Positions 1 to 6,948 of a stretch of DNA of 32,919 bases are shown piece after piece; the first letter of the stretch is position 1, and every line of letters starts with the position of its first letter. Location: NCBI GenBank assembly GCA_016186915.1, contig JACPKU010000002.1, positions 1 through 32,919 on the forward strand, given 5' to 3'. Below the pieces are notes generated by a model that did no database searches, was not told where the DNA came from, and saw only the letters and a list, made by a program, of their open reading frames with translations. This stretch comes from Candidatus Doudnabacteria bacterium (lineage in GTDB: Bacteria > Patescibacteriota > Doudnabacteria > UBA920 > O2-02-FULL-48-8). Both the position numbers and the translations under genes were made by a program.

Positions 1-59
1 AGAGCAAGCTCGGTGCGGGGTAAACTCCGCTACCGCTTTGCGGCGACGCGGAGGTGTCG

Positions 60-92
60 GTGCCGCGCCAAAGGCGCGGCACTTCTCTTTTT
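60..92 (+). terminator. Rho-independent terminator-like hairpin
   Basis: A perfect 10-bp stem (GTGCCGCGCC / GGCGCGGCAC, loop AAA) is followed by TTCTCTTTTT on the plus strand. It would end a plus-strand transcript entering from before the window. No gene is recognisable in bases 1-59. Confidence 0.6.
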
Positions 93-136
93 CAAAAATT
101 TTTGATAAAGTGAGTTCGAGCGAAGTTGTATAAAGA

Positions 137-165
137 CACCAAAACCATACTTTTCGGTTTTGGTG
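137..165 (-). terminator. Hairpin at the 3' end of the tRNA-Tyr transcript
   Basis: CACCAAAACC and GGTTTTGGTG form a 10-bp stem around a 9-base loop. On the minus strand it directly follows, and overlaps, the encoded CCA end of tRNA-Tyr and is followed by TCTTTAT. It is probably a weak terminator of the tRNA unit. Confidence 0.45.
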
Positions 166-247
166 GGCAGAGCAGGATTCGAACCTGCGTAGGACGAAGG
201 CCAGGTGATTTACAGTCACCCCTCGTTGACCGCTTGAGTATCTGCCC
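161..247 (-). tRNA. tRNA-Tyr (anticodon GTA)
   Basis: Read on the minus strand this folds as an 87-nt class II tRNA. The acceptor stem pairs GGGCAGA with TCTGCCC and is followed by discriminator A and an encoded CCA. The anticodon stem-loop is GGTGA-CTGTAAA-TCACC, giving anticodon GTA. There is a long variable arm and a canonical GGTTCGAATCC T arm. It lies 20 bp downstream of tRNA-Thr on the same strand, so the two are probably co-transcribed. Confidence 0.95.
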
Positions 248-267
248 GTGAAACGTCTGACGTTTCG

Positions 268-342
268 TGGAGCCGAGAAGAGGACTCGAACCTCCAACCT
301 ACGGTTTACAAAACCGTTGCTCTACCGTTGAGCTATCTCGGC
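268..342 (-). tRNA. tRNA-Thr (anticodon TGT)
   Basis: A 75-nt class I tRNA on the minus strand. GCCGAGA pairs with TCTCGGC, the discriminator is U, and CCA is encoded. The anticodon stem-loop ACGGT-TTTGTAA-ACCGT gives anticodon TGT, which reads ACA. Its UCCA 3' end is exactly complementary to the UGGA bulge of the T-box found upstream of thrS in this same window. Confidence 0.95.
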
Positions 343-722
343 ATCATGTTTATCCCGACGTTACAGTTGGGACTCCGATCCCGACGCCGACCGGTACGGG
401 ACGCCGACTAACGCGTCGGCGCCGAAGCGTCGGAGCAAAACCGTTGCTCTACCATTGAGCTAAGCTGGCGATAATAATAAATCCCGCACATTCATTCATC
501 CCACAGTAAGCTACGGGGCATTCTGGAAAGGTGCGGGATAAACAACTCATAGTAGCAGAAAATTGCATTCCTGGCAACCCCGCCTTTCCCCTGCTAGCGA
601 GAATGCTGTACAAAAAAGAATCTCGGAGTTCTGTCCTTTTTGCCAAGGACAGAACGAGAGCTTAGGTGCAAATTTTGTGTCTAGCAAAATTTGACGCCGT
701 CTTTTTTTACAGTACTCGAGCG
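343..722. other. Gene-free stretch rich in hairpins
   Basis: No convincing gene. It holds the tRNA fragment, GC-rich palindromes at about 376-432 (e.g. CGCCGAC...GTCGGCG), a 9-bp inverted pair ATCCCGCAC/GTGCGGGAT at 481-539, a perfect 11-bp stem at 628-655 (GTTCTGTCCTT/AAGGACAGAAC), and CAAATTTTG/CAAAATTTG at 669-693. The last two lie just after the TPR gene stop. On the minus strand the 628-655 hairpin is followed 10 bases later by TTCTTTTTT, so it probably terminates the rpsB operon. Confidence 0.5.
436..469 (-). pseudogene. 5' half of a tRNA-Thr-like gene (broken)
   Basis: On the minus strand this reads as a tRNA 5' half: acceptor strand GCCAGCT, D arm GCTC...GAGC, and the left arm of the anticodon stem ACGGT running into TTTTG. 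From the D arm onwards it closely matches the intact tRNA-Thr 94 bp away. Homology stops inside the anticodon loop, where GC-rich palindromic sequence (CCGACGCTTCGG) begins. No matching 3' half follows, so it cannot form a tRNA as it stands. Confidence 0.6.
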
Positions 723-1568
723 TTATATCTTTAACTTCATCAATTTCTGTCTGGCCGCATTGTTCGTCGGCTCCAGTTCCAAAATCTGCTCGAGCATTTC
801 TTCGGCCCTGACAAAATTTTCTATCTTAATGTAAATATTGGCCAGAAACATCATATACCCAACATTTCTTTTGTCCAACTGCAAGGCTTGTGAAGTTGCC
901 TTGATTGCTTTGACCGGTTCGTCCAAGGCCTCAAAACATAAGGCCAGATTAATCCACCGCGCCGGTATTTTATTATTAATATTCAAAGCTTTCTCATAAG
1001 CTTCCGCGGCTTTATCGAATTTCTTTAAGGAATAAAAACACAGGGCCAAATTGCTCCAGTAAATATCTTTCTGCGGCTTGTGGACTGTCAAATATTGAAA
1101 AATTTCAAAAGCTTCCTCAAAATTTCTTTCCTGCAAATACAATCTTCCCAATCCTTCGTAAGCGCTGATGTCCAAAGGATCGCTTTTTATCGCCTCGAGA
1201 TATATGTCTTCCGGGGACCTCTCCTTGACCTGCTCGCTTTTCTGCAACACCAACTCGGTTGCTTCCGGCAGCCACTGCGGATCGCTGTCTGACTTTCTGA
1301 CTCGAATGCGAAAGGCTTGCCTTACTCTATCGACCTGTTTGGTAATTTGTTTCGAAGGCGTTAAATCTTTCGCTTCAAGTATAAAATGCCAGATCTTGCC
1401 CAGAGCATTTTTCAGCAAGTGCCAGAAATAGCTCAGCAGGTTTTCGCCTGAAGTTTTTTTTATCTTCCGCACCACCGGAGTTTGTATTACCTGCGGAATT
1501 TTGGCGAAGATTAAAGCCAAAAACCACAATCCCGCTGACAAAAAAATGATCCAAAGGAAAATTGCCAT
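723..1568 (-). CDS. Membrane-anchored TPR protein
   Basis: A 281-residue protein with one strongly hydrophobic N-terminal segment (about residues 2-22, rich in I, F, L and W), a charged linker, and about four tetratricopeptide repeats from residue 125 to the end (e.g. ALCFYSLKKFDKAAEAYEKA and FLANIYIKIENFVRAEEMLE). TPR units are protein-protein interaction scaffolds. No enzymatic motif is visible, so the partner is unknown. It starts 3 bp after the tsf stop and is the last gene of the rpsB-tsf operon, suggesting co-expression with the translation machinery. The family call is firm; a specific function cannot be given. Confidence 0.8.
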   Translation of the reverse strand: MAIFLWIIFLSAGLWFLALIFAKIPQVIQTPVVRKIKKTSGENLLSYFWHLLKNALGKIWHFILEAKDLTPSKQITKQVDRVRQAFRIRVRKSDSDPQWLPEATELVLQKSEQVKERSPEDIYLEAIKSDPLDISAYEGLGRLYLQERNFEEAFEIFQYLTVHKPQKDIYWSNLALCFYSLKKFDKAAEAYEKALNINNKIPARWINLALCFEALDEPVKAIKATSQALQLDKRNVGYMMFLANIYIKIENFVRAEEMLEQILELEPTNNAARQKLMKLKI

Positions 1569-1571
1569 TGA

Positions 1572-2159
1572 TTATTGGCTTCCAAGCGCAAAACGAGTAA
1601 ACCTACGCACTTGGATATTTTCGCCCAATTTATTGACCTGTTCGGCGATCAGATCTTTAATCTTTTTGTCTTGGTCTCTCACCCAAACCTGCTCAAGCAG
1701 ACAAACTTCTTCATAAAATTTATCCAACTTGCCCTCGACTATCTTAGCTCTCACATTTTCAGGCTTATCCTTGATCTGTTCAAGATAAATCTCTTTCTCT
1801 TTTTCAACCATGTCCTGGGGCACTTCTTCGCGGCTTATGAAACTGGGGTTAACCGCTGCGATTTGCAAAGCCAGCTCGTCGGCCAATTTTTTAAACTCCT
1901 CGTTGCGCGCCACAAAATCAGTCTCACAATTAAGCTCCAACAACACCCCTACTTTACCGCCGGCATGGACGTAAGAAACGATCAATCCCTCCTTGGCCGC
2001 TCGCGTTGATTTTTTAGCCAGAGTTGCCTGGCCTTTTTTTCGAAGCAGGACCCGGGCGGCTTCAAAATTTTCAGCTTCCTCAAGGGCTTTCTTGGCAACC
2101 ATCATGCCAGCGCCGGTAATTTCTCTGAGTTTTTTTACATCGTCCGAAGATGCTTTCAT
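1572..2159 (-). CDS. tsf: Translation elongation factor Ts
   Basis: EF-Ts recycles EF-Tu by exchanging GDP for GTP. The 195-residue product has the N-terminal UBA-like segment (VKKLREITGAGMMVAKKALE) and the core signature LNCETDFVARNEEFKKLA. It is the short, single-core form, similar in length to the Thermus type and much shorter than the 283-residue E. coli protein. The start overlaps the rpsB stop as ATGA, with AGGAG 6 bases upstream. rpsB-tsf is a near-universal bacterial gene pair, which supports both calls. Confidence 0.97.
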   Translation of the reverse strand: MKASSDDVKKLREITGAGMMVAKKALEEAENFEAARVLLRKKGQATLAKKSTRAAKEGLIVSYVHAGGKVGVLLELNCETDFVARNEEFKKLADELALQIAAVNPSFISREEVPQDMVEKEKEIYLEQIKDKPENVRAKIVEGKLDKFYEEVCLLEQVWVRDQDKKIKDLIAEQVNKLGENIQVRRFTRFALGSQ

Positions 2160-2884
2160 GTTTGCTCCTGTTTGGACTCAACGGCCACTGCCTGCTGGTC
2201 AAATTTCGCTTTGCCTTCACTGACCGCCTCAGCAAAAACTTGCGTCATAAACGTAATTACTTTAATAGCGTCGTCGTTGGACGGGATGACGTAATCAACT
2301 TTTGACGGATCAGTGTTGGTGTCCGTAAGCCCAATAACTTTAATCCCACTCTGGTGAGCTTCTTCCACAGGAATTTTGTCGTATTTTACATCCACTATGA
2401 ATACCGCTTCCGGCAGCCTTTTCATATCCTTAATCCCGGAAAAAAATGTCTTCATCTTTTCGATTTCGCGCTTAATCATCAACTGTTCTTTCTTGGTGTA
2501 TTTGCTGATCTCTCCGTCAGCCACCAATTTTTCCAGCCGCTCCATTTTTCTGATACTCTTCTGCACAGTGCGAAAATTGGTAAACGTCCCGCCCAGCCAG
2601 CGCGTAACCACGTAAGGCATGCCGCAAGACTCCGCGGCCTTTCTCACTCCCTCCTTGGCTTGCCGCTTGGTGCCGACAAACAAGACAACACCGCCCTTAC
2701 TCACCAAATCCTGAACGTATTCCAACGCTTCAATTAATTTTTGTTTGGTTTTTTCCAAATCTAAAATATGAATGTTGTTGCGGGCAGCGAAAATATAGGG
2801 TTTCATTTTGGGATTCCACAAAGACGTCTTGTGGCCAAAATGCACCCCTGCTTTCAACATATCAATCAACGTAATCGGCTTCAT
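2156..2884 (-). CDS. rpsB: 30S ribosomal protein uS2
   Basis: A 242-residue small-subunit protein. It opens with the family signature (LKAGVHFGHKTSLWNPKMKP, then YIFAARNNIHILDLEKT) and contains VLFVGTKRQA, RWLGGTFTNF and a PEAVFIVD segment, then IPSNDDAIKVI near the C-terminus. It is the first gene of the rpsB-tsf-TPR operon and overlaps tsf by 4 bases. A good sigma70-type promoter lies about 130 bp upstream, leaving a leader that contains a small hairpin. Confidence 0.98.
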   Translation of the reverse strand: MKPITLIDMLKAGVHFGHKTSLWNPKMKPYIFAARNNIHILDLEKTKQKLIEALEYVQDLVSKGGVVLFVGTKRQAKEGVRKAAESCGMPYVVTRWLGGTFTNFRTVQKSIRKMERLEKLVADGEISKYTKKEQLMIKREIEKMKTFFSGIKDMKRLPEAVFIVDVKYDKIPVEEAHQSGIKVIGLTDTNTDPSKVDYVIPSNDDAIKVITFMTQVFAEAVSEGKAKFDQQAVAVESKQEQT

Positions 2885-2938
2885 GGTTGATCCTTAATAC
2901 TTCTGTTGTCTTCTTCTGCTTTTTGGGATCTCGGCTAG

Positions 2939-2960
2939 ATTGCTCAATCTCTATGAGCAT
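2939..2960 (-). promoter_or_regulatory. Hairpin in the rpsB leader
   Basis: In the transcribed leader of rpsB, TGCTCA and TGAGCA pair around a short loop. uS2 operons are autoregulated through their leaders in several bacteria. I see no match to a known S2-binding motif, so a regulatory role is only a possibility. Confidence 0.3.
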
Positions 2961-3015
2961 TTTAACCGGACAGGACCTTAAACATCAGACAACATGTATG
3001 ATTAATAGCTCTACT

Positions 3016-3044
3016 ATCTTAACACACTCCGGACAAAAAAACAA
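3016..3044 (-). promoter_or_regulatory. Promoter of the rpsB operon
   Basis: On the minus strand, -35 TTGTTT (3044-3039), a 17-bp spacer, and -10 TAAGAT (3021-3016). The predicted start gives a leader of roughly 125 nt before rpsB. Repeat copy 1 (3069-3144) ends 25 bp upstream of the -35 box. Confidence 0.6.
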
Positions 3045-3068
3045 GCCTTCCTTTGGATGGTTTTAAGT

Positions 3069-3144
3069 CCATACCGCTTGATTGAAGAGTTCAGCGAATT
3101 GGTACGTCATAGCACTATAGGTTAATAGTGAACCAATTGGTAAT
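3069..3144. repeat. 76-bp direct repeat, copy 1
   Basis: About 67 of 76 positions match the copy at 5386-5461, in the same orientation. The central 34 bases or so are identical, including TTCAGCGAATTGG and GTCATAGCACTATAGG. The repeat has internal symmetry: AATTGGT...ACCAATT arms, and in this copy CACTAT/ATAGTG, ending in the palindrome ACCAATTGGT. The two copies bracket the complete purN-purD transcription unit. Confidence 0.85.
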
Positions 3145-3195
3145 AGTCCATTATTTGAAGAGGTTAAACCTGTTCACCCGTCCACCTGCCAGAGC

Positions 3196-3234
3196 GAAAA
3201 AAACAAGGGTGATCGACTTGGCAGTCAATCACCC
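3196..3234 (-). terminator. Terminator of the purN-purD operon
   Basis: On the minus strand, downstream of purD, GGGTGAT...ATCACCC with an inner GACT/AGTC pairing forms a hairpin followed by TTGTTTTTTT. This is a strong rho-independent terminator. It lies between purD and repeat copy 1, so the flanking repeats enclose a self-contained unit. Confidence 0.8.
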
Positions 3235-3262
3235 GCTCCCCTCCCGCAACCCTCCTTCTTGC

Positions 3263-4534
3263 TTACAGGCCCGCGGCGATGTCGGTCCGCAAGTCCTTGC
3301 CTTCAAACTGGATCAGCGCGGCTGCCTCGTAGGCCCGGGTTCTGGCTTCATCGTAGTTCTTGCCCAGACCCTCGACGTCAAGCACCCGACCGCCGTCTGT
3401 AACCACAATGCCATCTTCGTTGAATTTCGTCCCCGCGTGGAACACCAGCACTCCAGGCAACCGCTCGGCGTCGGCAATCCCGCTGATCGGGAATCCTTTC
3501 TCGTATTTGCCAGGGTAGCCGCCGGAGACGAGCACCACGCAGACTACCACCTGATCAGACCACTCTGCCTGAACGCCGGACAGCTCTCCCTTTACCGCTG
3601 CCAGAAGCAGGTCGAGTGGATTCGAGCGAAGCAGCGGCCAGATTACTGAGGCTTCGGGGTCGCCCATCCGGGCATTGAACTCGATGACATAGTTTTTCCC
3701 TTCCTCCGTCATCATCAAGCCGCCATACAGGAACCCGACATACGGATTGCCTTCGCGTGCCATGCCGGACACGGCCGGCCTCATGATGTCAGACACGATC
3801 CCCTGAAGCGCCACGTCAGAAATCCCCGGCACCGGGGCGTAGCCGCCCATGCCGCCGGTGTTGAGACCCTGGTCGCCATTGAACCGACGTTTGTAGTCCC
3901 TGGCCGGCCGAAACGGCAGAAATGTCTTGCCGTCCGACAGCCCGATGCAGGAAGACTCGCGACCCGAAAGCCGCTCTTCGATGAGCAGACGCTTCCCCGC
4001 CTCGCCGTATTTGCCCCAGACCAACATATCTGCGATGGTCTCGCGGGCCTGTTGATAATCGTAAGGCAAGACTACACCCTTGCCTTCACAAAGCCCGTCT
4101 GCCTTCAGCACGATCTTGTTTGCGCCGATTTTGACCACGCGAGCCTGAGCCTGGTCCGCGTCTGTGTAGTCCCTGAACTCAGGGACTCGGATTCCGTTGC
4201 GCTTCATGAAATAGCGCGCCCACACCTTACTGGTCTCCAACTGCGCCGCCTGCTTACTCGGTGCGAGGATCAACAGCCCGAGGTCGCGGAACCGGTCCGC
4301 GATTCCGACAGCGAGTGCGGCTTCTGGCCCGATCACAGTCAGGTTGGGTTGTGTCCTGTAAGCGAATTTGAGCAGGCTCTCCACATCTTGGTGCTCAATC
4401 GCCACGCATCGGGCAAGCTGGGCGATCCCAGCATTCCCCGGCGCACAGAAAATCTCTGCCGAAGGGTTGTGTTGACGCAGAGCCCAGATGGTCGCGTATT
4501 CCCTCGCGCCCTTGCCTGTCATCAGTATCTTCAC
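3263..4534 (-). CDS. purD: Phosphoribosylamine-glycine ligase (GAR synthetase)
   Basis: Joins glycine to phosphoribosylamine using ATP, the second step of de novo purine synthesis. The 423-residue length is normal. The N-terminal GKGAREYA replaces the usual GSGGREHA. ATP-grasp motifs follow: LKADGLCEGKGV, then DYKRRFNGDQGLNTGGMGGY, then YVGFLYGGLMMT and IEFNARMGDPE. The start is GTG, preceded by AGGAGG that overlaps the end of purN, so translation is probably coupled across the 9-bp gap. Base composition is clearly richer in G+C than the neighbours (38 of 60 in one sampled line against 23 of 60 in a dnaE line). Together with the flanking repeats this suggests acquisition. De novo purine genes are usually missing or patchy in CPR bacteria. 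Confidence 0.96.
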   Translation of the reverse strand: MKILMTGKGAREYATIWALRQHNPSAEIFCAPGNAGIAQLARCVAIEHQDVESLLKFAYRTQPNLTVIGPEAALAVGIADRFRDLGLLILAPSKQAAQLETSKVWARYFMKRNGIRVPEFRDYTDADQAQARVVKIGANKIVLKADGLCEGKGVVLPYDYQQARETIADMLVWGKYGEAGKRLLIEERLSGRESSCIGLSDGKTFLPFRPARDYKRRFNGDQGLNTGGMGGYAPVPGISDVALQGIVSDIMRPAVSGMAREGNPYVGFLYGGLMMTEEGKNYVIEFNARMGDPEASVIWPLLRSNPLDLLLAAVKGELSGVQAEWSDQVVVCVVLVSGGYPGKYEKGFPISGIADAERLPGVLVFHAGTKFNEDGIVVTDGGRVLDVEGLGKNYDEARTRAYEAAALIQFEGKDLRTDIAAGL

Positions 4535-4543
4535 GGTGTCCTC

Positions 4544-5284
4544 CTATCCGTTCGGGTAAGCCTGCTTGGCTGTTTCGATTGCAGCAAGCCAAGCTTGGCG
4601 TTCGTTCCTCTGCACCAGGCGGTTTTCCCTTTTGATTGGCCTCAGCTTGCCGAACTCCGACCGCCGATACAGCACGTTAATCACCAACTTGTGCTCGTGC
4701 GGCAGGACACGGTCAGATAGAATCCCGGCGGTATCGTTCTCGTACAGCCGTACCGGATGGATCCCGACCAATGGCCCGCCGTCCACTTCGGCCGTGAGCA
4801 CATGCACCGAGGCTTCGGTGCAAAACGGCCGCTGGATCCGCTTGGCGAATTCCAGCACTGCCTGATGCACAGCCTTGCCGTGCATACCTTGTCCACCGAA
4901 GTGAAGGTGTCCCGGATCCAAGGGTCCCGGGTGCTGGTTGTAGGACTCAATCACATCCGTCACAAAACCCGGTACAGTTCGCAGAAAGCCGCACAGAACG
5001 AGCACGTCCATGCTACGTTGTACGCACTCGTGAAGCAGAGCCTCACCGAAAGACTGGTCCTCCGGGTACTCGCTCCTCGACAGCACGATCCGGTCCTTGT
5101 CCGCAACACCGCAGATCCTGGCCTTGTCCAAGCCGCCGGCCCCGGCGTTGTTGGAAACAATCAGTACCGGATTCACCCGTCGCAGCATGTTATCGCAGCC
5201 GCAAGCAAGCAGCACCGAGCGCATGGTCGTTCCACCGCCCGAGATGGCAATGGCCAAGTTCAACTTCTCAAGCGTTCTTTTCAT
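4544..5284 (-). CDS. purN: Phosphoribosylglycinamide formyltransferase
   Basis: Transfers formyl from 10-formyl-tetrahydrofolate to GAR, the step after PurD. The formyltransferase fold is recognisable: a glycine-rich start (LAIAISGGGTTM), the catalytic Asn-x-His in YNQHPGPLDP, and the catalytic Asp in TAEVDGGPLVG, equivalent to N106, H108 and D144 of the E. coli enzyme. The start at 5284 is chosen because GAGGAGG lies just upstream; an in-frame ATG 30 bases earlier lacks such a site. At 246 residues it is longer than E. coli PurN (212), mainly at the C-terminus. It forms a two-gene unit with purD and shares its high G+C. Confidence 0.9.
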   Translation of the reverse strand: MKRTLEKLNLAIAISGGGTTMRSVLLACGCDNMLRRVNPVLIVSNNAGAGGLDKARICGVADKDRIVLSRSEYPEDQSFGEALLHECVQRSMDVLVLCGFLRTVPGFVTDVIESYNQHPGPLDPGHLHFGGQGMHGKAVHQAVLEFAKRIQRPFCTEASVHVLTAEVDGGPLVGIHPVRLYENDTAGILSDRVLPHEHKLVINVLYRRSEFGKLRPIKRENRLVQRNERQAWLAAIETAKQAYPNG

Positions 5285-5385
5285 CACTCCCTCCTCGGGA
5301 TTGTCGGTGTTCAAACTTCAAGGTTTGCGCCTTGATCTTACAGGATATCAAAACCCCTGGTCTTGGTAAAGCATAAAACTACAGC

Positions 5386-5461
5386 CCATGCCGCTTGATT
5401 GAGAAGTTCAGCGAATTGGTACGTCATAGCACTATAGGTCGATCATGAACCAATTGGCGAT
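5386..5461. repeat. 76-bp direct repeat, copy 2
   Basis: Partner of the repeat at 3069-3144. It lies 102 bp upstream of the purN start and 46 bp before a possible purN -10 (TAAGAT, minus strand, 5340-5335). Copy 1 is placed almost identically, 48 bp from the rpsB -10. The differences are concentrated in the CACTAT arm, so the inner palindrome is imperfect here. Confidence 0.85.
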
Positions 5462-5489
5462 ATTCCTAGCTATCCCCACCAACAAGGGC

Positions 5490-5518
5490 TTGATTTATGG
5501 GTCAATCCGTGCTATGCT
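5490..5518 (+). promoter_or_regulatory. Promoter of rpmE
   Basis: TTGATT (5490-5495), a 17-bp spacer and TATGCT (5513-5518) make a good sigma70-type promoter. The leader before rpmE is about 30 nt. Confidence 0.6.
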
Positions 5519-5555
5519 TTTTTAGCTATTCGAATGTTCATTAAACTTAGGCTTT

Positions 5556-5792
5556 ATGCGAGCAAATATCCACCCACAATATCATACTGATGCCAAAGTC
5601 GTCTGCGCCTGCGGCAACACTTTCACCACTGGTTCCACCAAGCCAGAGATGCATGTTGAAATTTGCTCCAACTGCCACCCCTTCTACACTGGCAAGCAAA
5701 ATCTTTTGGACACCGCCGGCACCATCGAGAAATTCAAAACTCGCGCATCCAAAGCTCGCAAAAAAGTTGCTCAGCCTAAATCCAAAGCTTAA
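5556..5792 (+). CDS. rpmE: 50S ribosomal protein bL31
   Basis: A 78-residue large-subunit protein of the zinc-binding type: a Cys pair in [13 protein letters not shown] and a second pair in [12 protein letters not shown]. The opening [10 protein letters not shown] is typical. The C-terminus has a short basic tail ([13 protein letters not shown]). Its own promoter is upstream, and prfA follows 103 bp later after a hairpin element. rpmE-prfA-prmC is a common bacterial gene order. Confidence 0.96.
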   Translation: MRANIHPQYHTDAKVVCACGNTFTTGSTKPEMHVEICSNCHPFYTGKQNLLDTAGTIEKFKTRASKARKKVAQPKSKA

Positions 5793-5793
5793 C

Positions 5794-5889
5794 AGCGATC
5801 CGAAAGATCCGAATTTCATCCGAATGATCCGAATATTCGCGGCATTCGAATGTCGTTGCCTGCCGGCAGGCAAGTAGATTCGGATCGCT
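5794..5889. repeat. MITE-like palindromic element between rpmE and prfA
   Basis: Perfect 11-bp terminal inverted repeats AGCGATCCGAA (5794-5804) and TTCGGATCGCT (5879-5889) enclose a 96-bp unit. It also holds further GATCCGAA/ATCCGAA copies and the perfect palindrome TTGCCTGCCGGCAGGCAA. It fills almost the whole rpmE-prfA gap and could act as a terminator or attenuator, or be a small non-autonomous element. Confidence 0.6.
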
Positions 5890-5895
5890 TTATTT

Positions 5896-6948
5896 ATGAA
5901 CAACTACGAACACCTGAAAAAAGAACACTTTGGCATCTTGGAACAACTAGCAAAAACCACTGACCAGGGTGAACGCAAACGGCTGGGACAGCGCCAAGCC
6001 GAGCTTTTGCCTGTGCTAGAAAAAATTGAGCGATTAGAAAAGATAGAAAAAGAAATTGCCGAACATAACCAGATGGTTGCCAGCGACTCTGAATTGGCAG
6101 AAGTTGCCAAAGCCGAACTCCCCTCTTTGCAAGCAGAACAGACAAGATTAACTGAGGATCTAAAAGCAGCACTGCTACCAAAAGATCCTTTTGATGACAA
6201 CAACATTGTATTGGAAATTCGCGCAGGGGCTGGTGGCGACGAGGCCGGGCTGTTTGCGGCAGAGCTTTTGCGAATGTTTACGAAATATGCTGAAAGCTTA
6301 GGTTTCAAGGTTTCAATCGCTTCTTCCAACCGCACCCCAGTTGGCGGGTTCAAAGAAGTAATTGCTGAAGCCAAAGGACAAGGGGCATACTCTAAATTCA
6401 AATACGAATCCGGCGTGCATCGGGTGCAAAGGGTGCCGGCAACTGAAAAATCAGGGCGGGTGCATACCTCCACAGTAACTGTGGTGGTTCTGCCTGAAAT
6501 CGAAGAGGCAGACTTCAAACTTGATCCAAAGGACGTGAAAATTGAAGCCACCACTTCTTCTGGACACGGAGGCCAATCCGTAAACACCACTTATTCCGCC
6601 ATCCGAGCAACCCACATTCCTACAAACATTATGGTGTCTATCCAAGATGAGCGCAGTCAGTCTCAAAACAAAGAAAAAGCCCTGAATATTTTACGTGCCC
6701 GGGTTTTGGCGCACGAAGAAGAAAAAAAAATCAAAGAGCTCCGAGACAAAAGACGCTCTCAAGTCGGCACTGGTGACAGATCAGAAAAAATTCGGACTTA
6801 TAATTTTCCGCAAGACCGGATCACGGATCATCGAATCAGCGAAAGCTGGACCCAAATTCAATCCGTTCTGGATGGCAACTTGAATGCAATCACCCATTCT
6901 CTTGCGAAAGAAGATCAAAAACGCAAATTGGAACAGCAGGCCAAATGA
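5896..6948 (+). CDS. prfA: Peptide chain release factor 1
   Basis: Reads UAA and UAG stops and triggers peptide release. The 350-residue product carries the GGQ motif in [12 protein letters not shown] and the RF1-type codon-recognition stretch [17 protein letters not shown], where the PxT tripeptide distinguishes RF1 from RF2. The gene itself ends in TGA and overlaps prmC by 4 bases (ATGA). That shows UGA is a stop here, so an RF2 is presumably encoded elsewhere. PrmC, encoded next, methylates the GGQ glutamine. Confidence 0.97.
   Translation: MNNYEHLKKEHFGILEQLAKTTDQGERKRLGQRQAELLPVLEKIERLEKIEKEIAEHNQMVASDSELAEVAKAELPSLQAEQTRLTEDLKAALLPKDPFDDNNIVLEIRAGAGGDEAGLFAAELLRMFTKYAESLGFKVSIASSNRTPVGGFKEVIAEAKGQGAYSKFKYESGVHRVQRVPATEKSGRVHTSTVTVVVLPEIEEADFKLDPKDVKIEATTSSGHGGQSVNTTYSAIRATHIPTNIMVSIQDERSQSQNKEKALNILRARVLAHEEEKKIKELRDKRRSQVGTGDRSEKIRTYNFPQDRITDHRISESWTQIQSVLDGNLNAITHSLAKEDQKRKLEQQAK

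Noticed and set aside
343-469. A tRNA gene interrupted by an intron in the anticodon loop
   Set aside because: No 3' half able to pair with acceptor GCCAGCT or to complete the anticodon and T arms occurs between the fragment and the intact tRNA-Thr.
449-646. 65-codon open frame on the minus strand after the tRNAs
   Set aside because: It runs through hairpin sequence (ATCCCGCAC/GTGCGGGAT and the 628-655 stem), has no family resemblance or ribosome site, and overlaps the broken tRNA.
3069-5461. The 76-bp repeats as integron attC sites
   Set aside because: They lack RYYYAAC/GTTRRRY core boxes at their ends and the L''/L' pairing seen at 27674-27767 and 29682-29807.
5896-6948. UGA recoded as glycine, as in some CPR groups
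   Set aside because: prfA itself ends in TGA at an ATGA overlap with prmC, and rpsB and others also use TGA as a natural stop.
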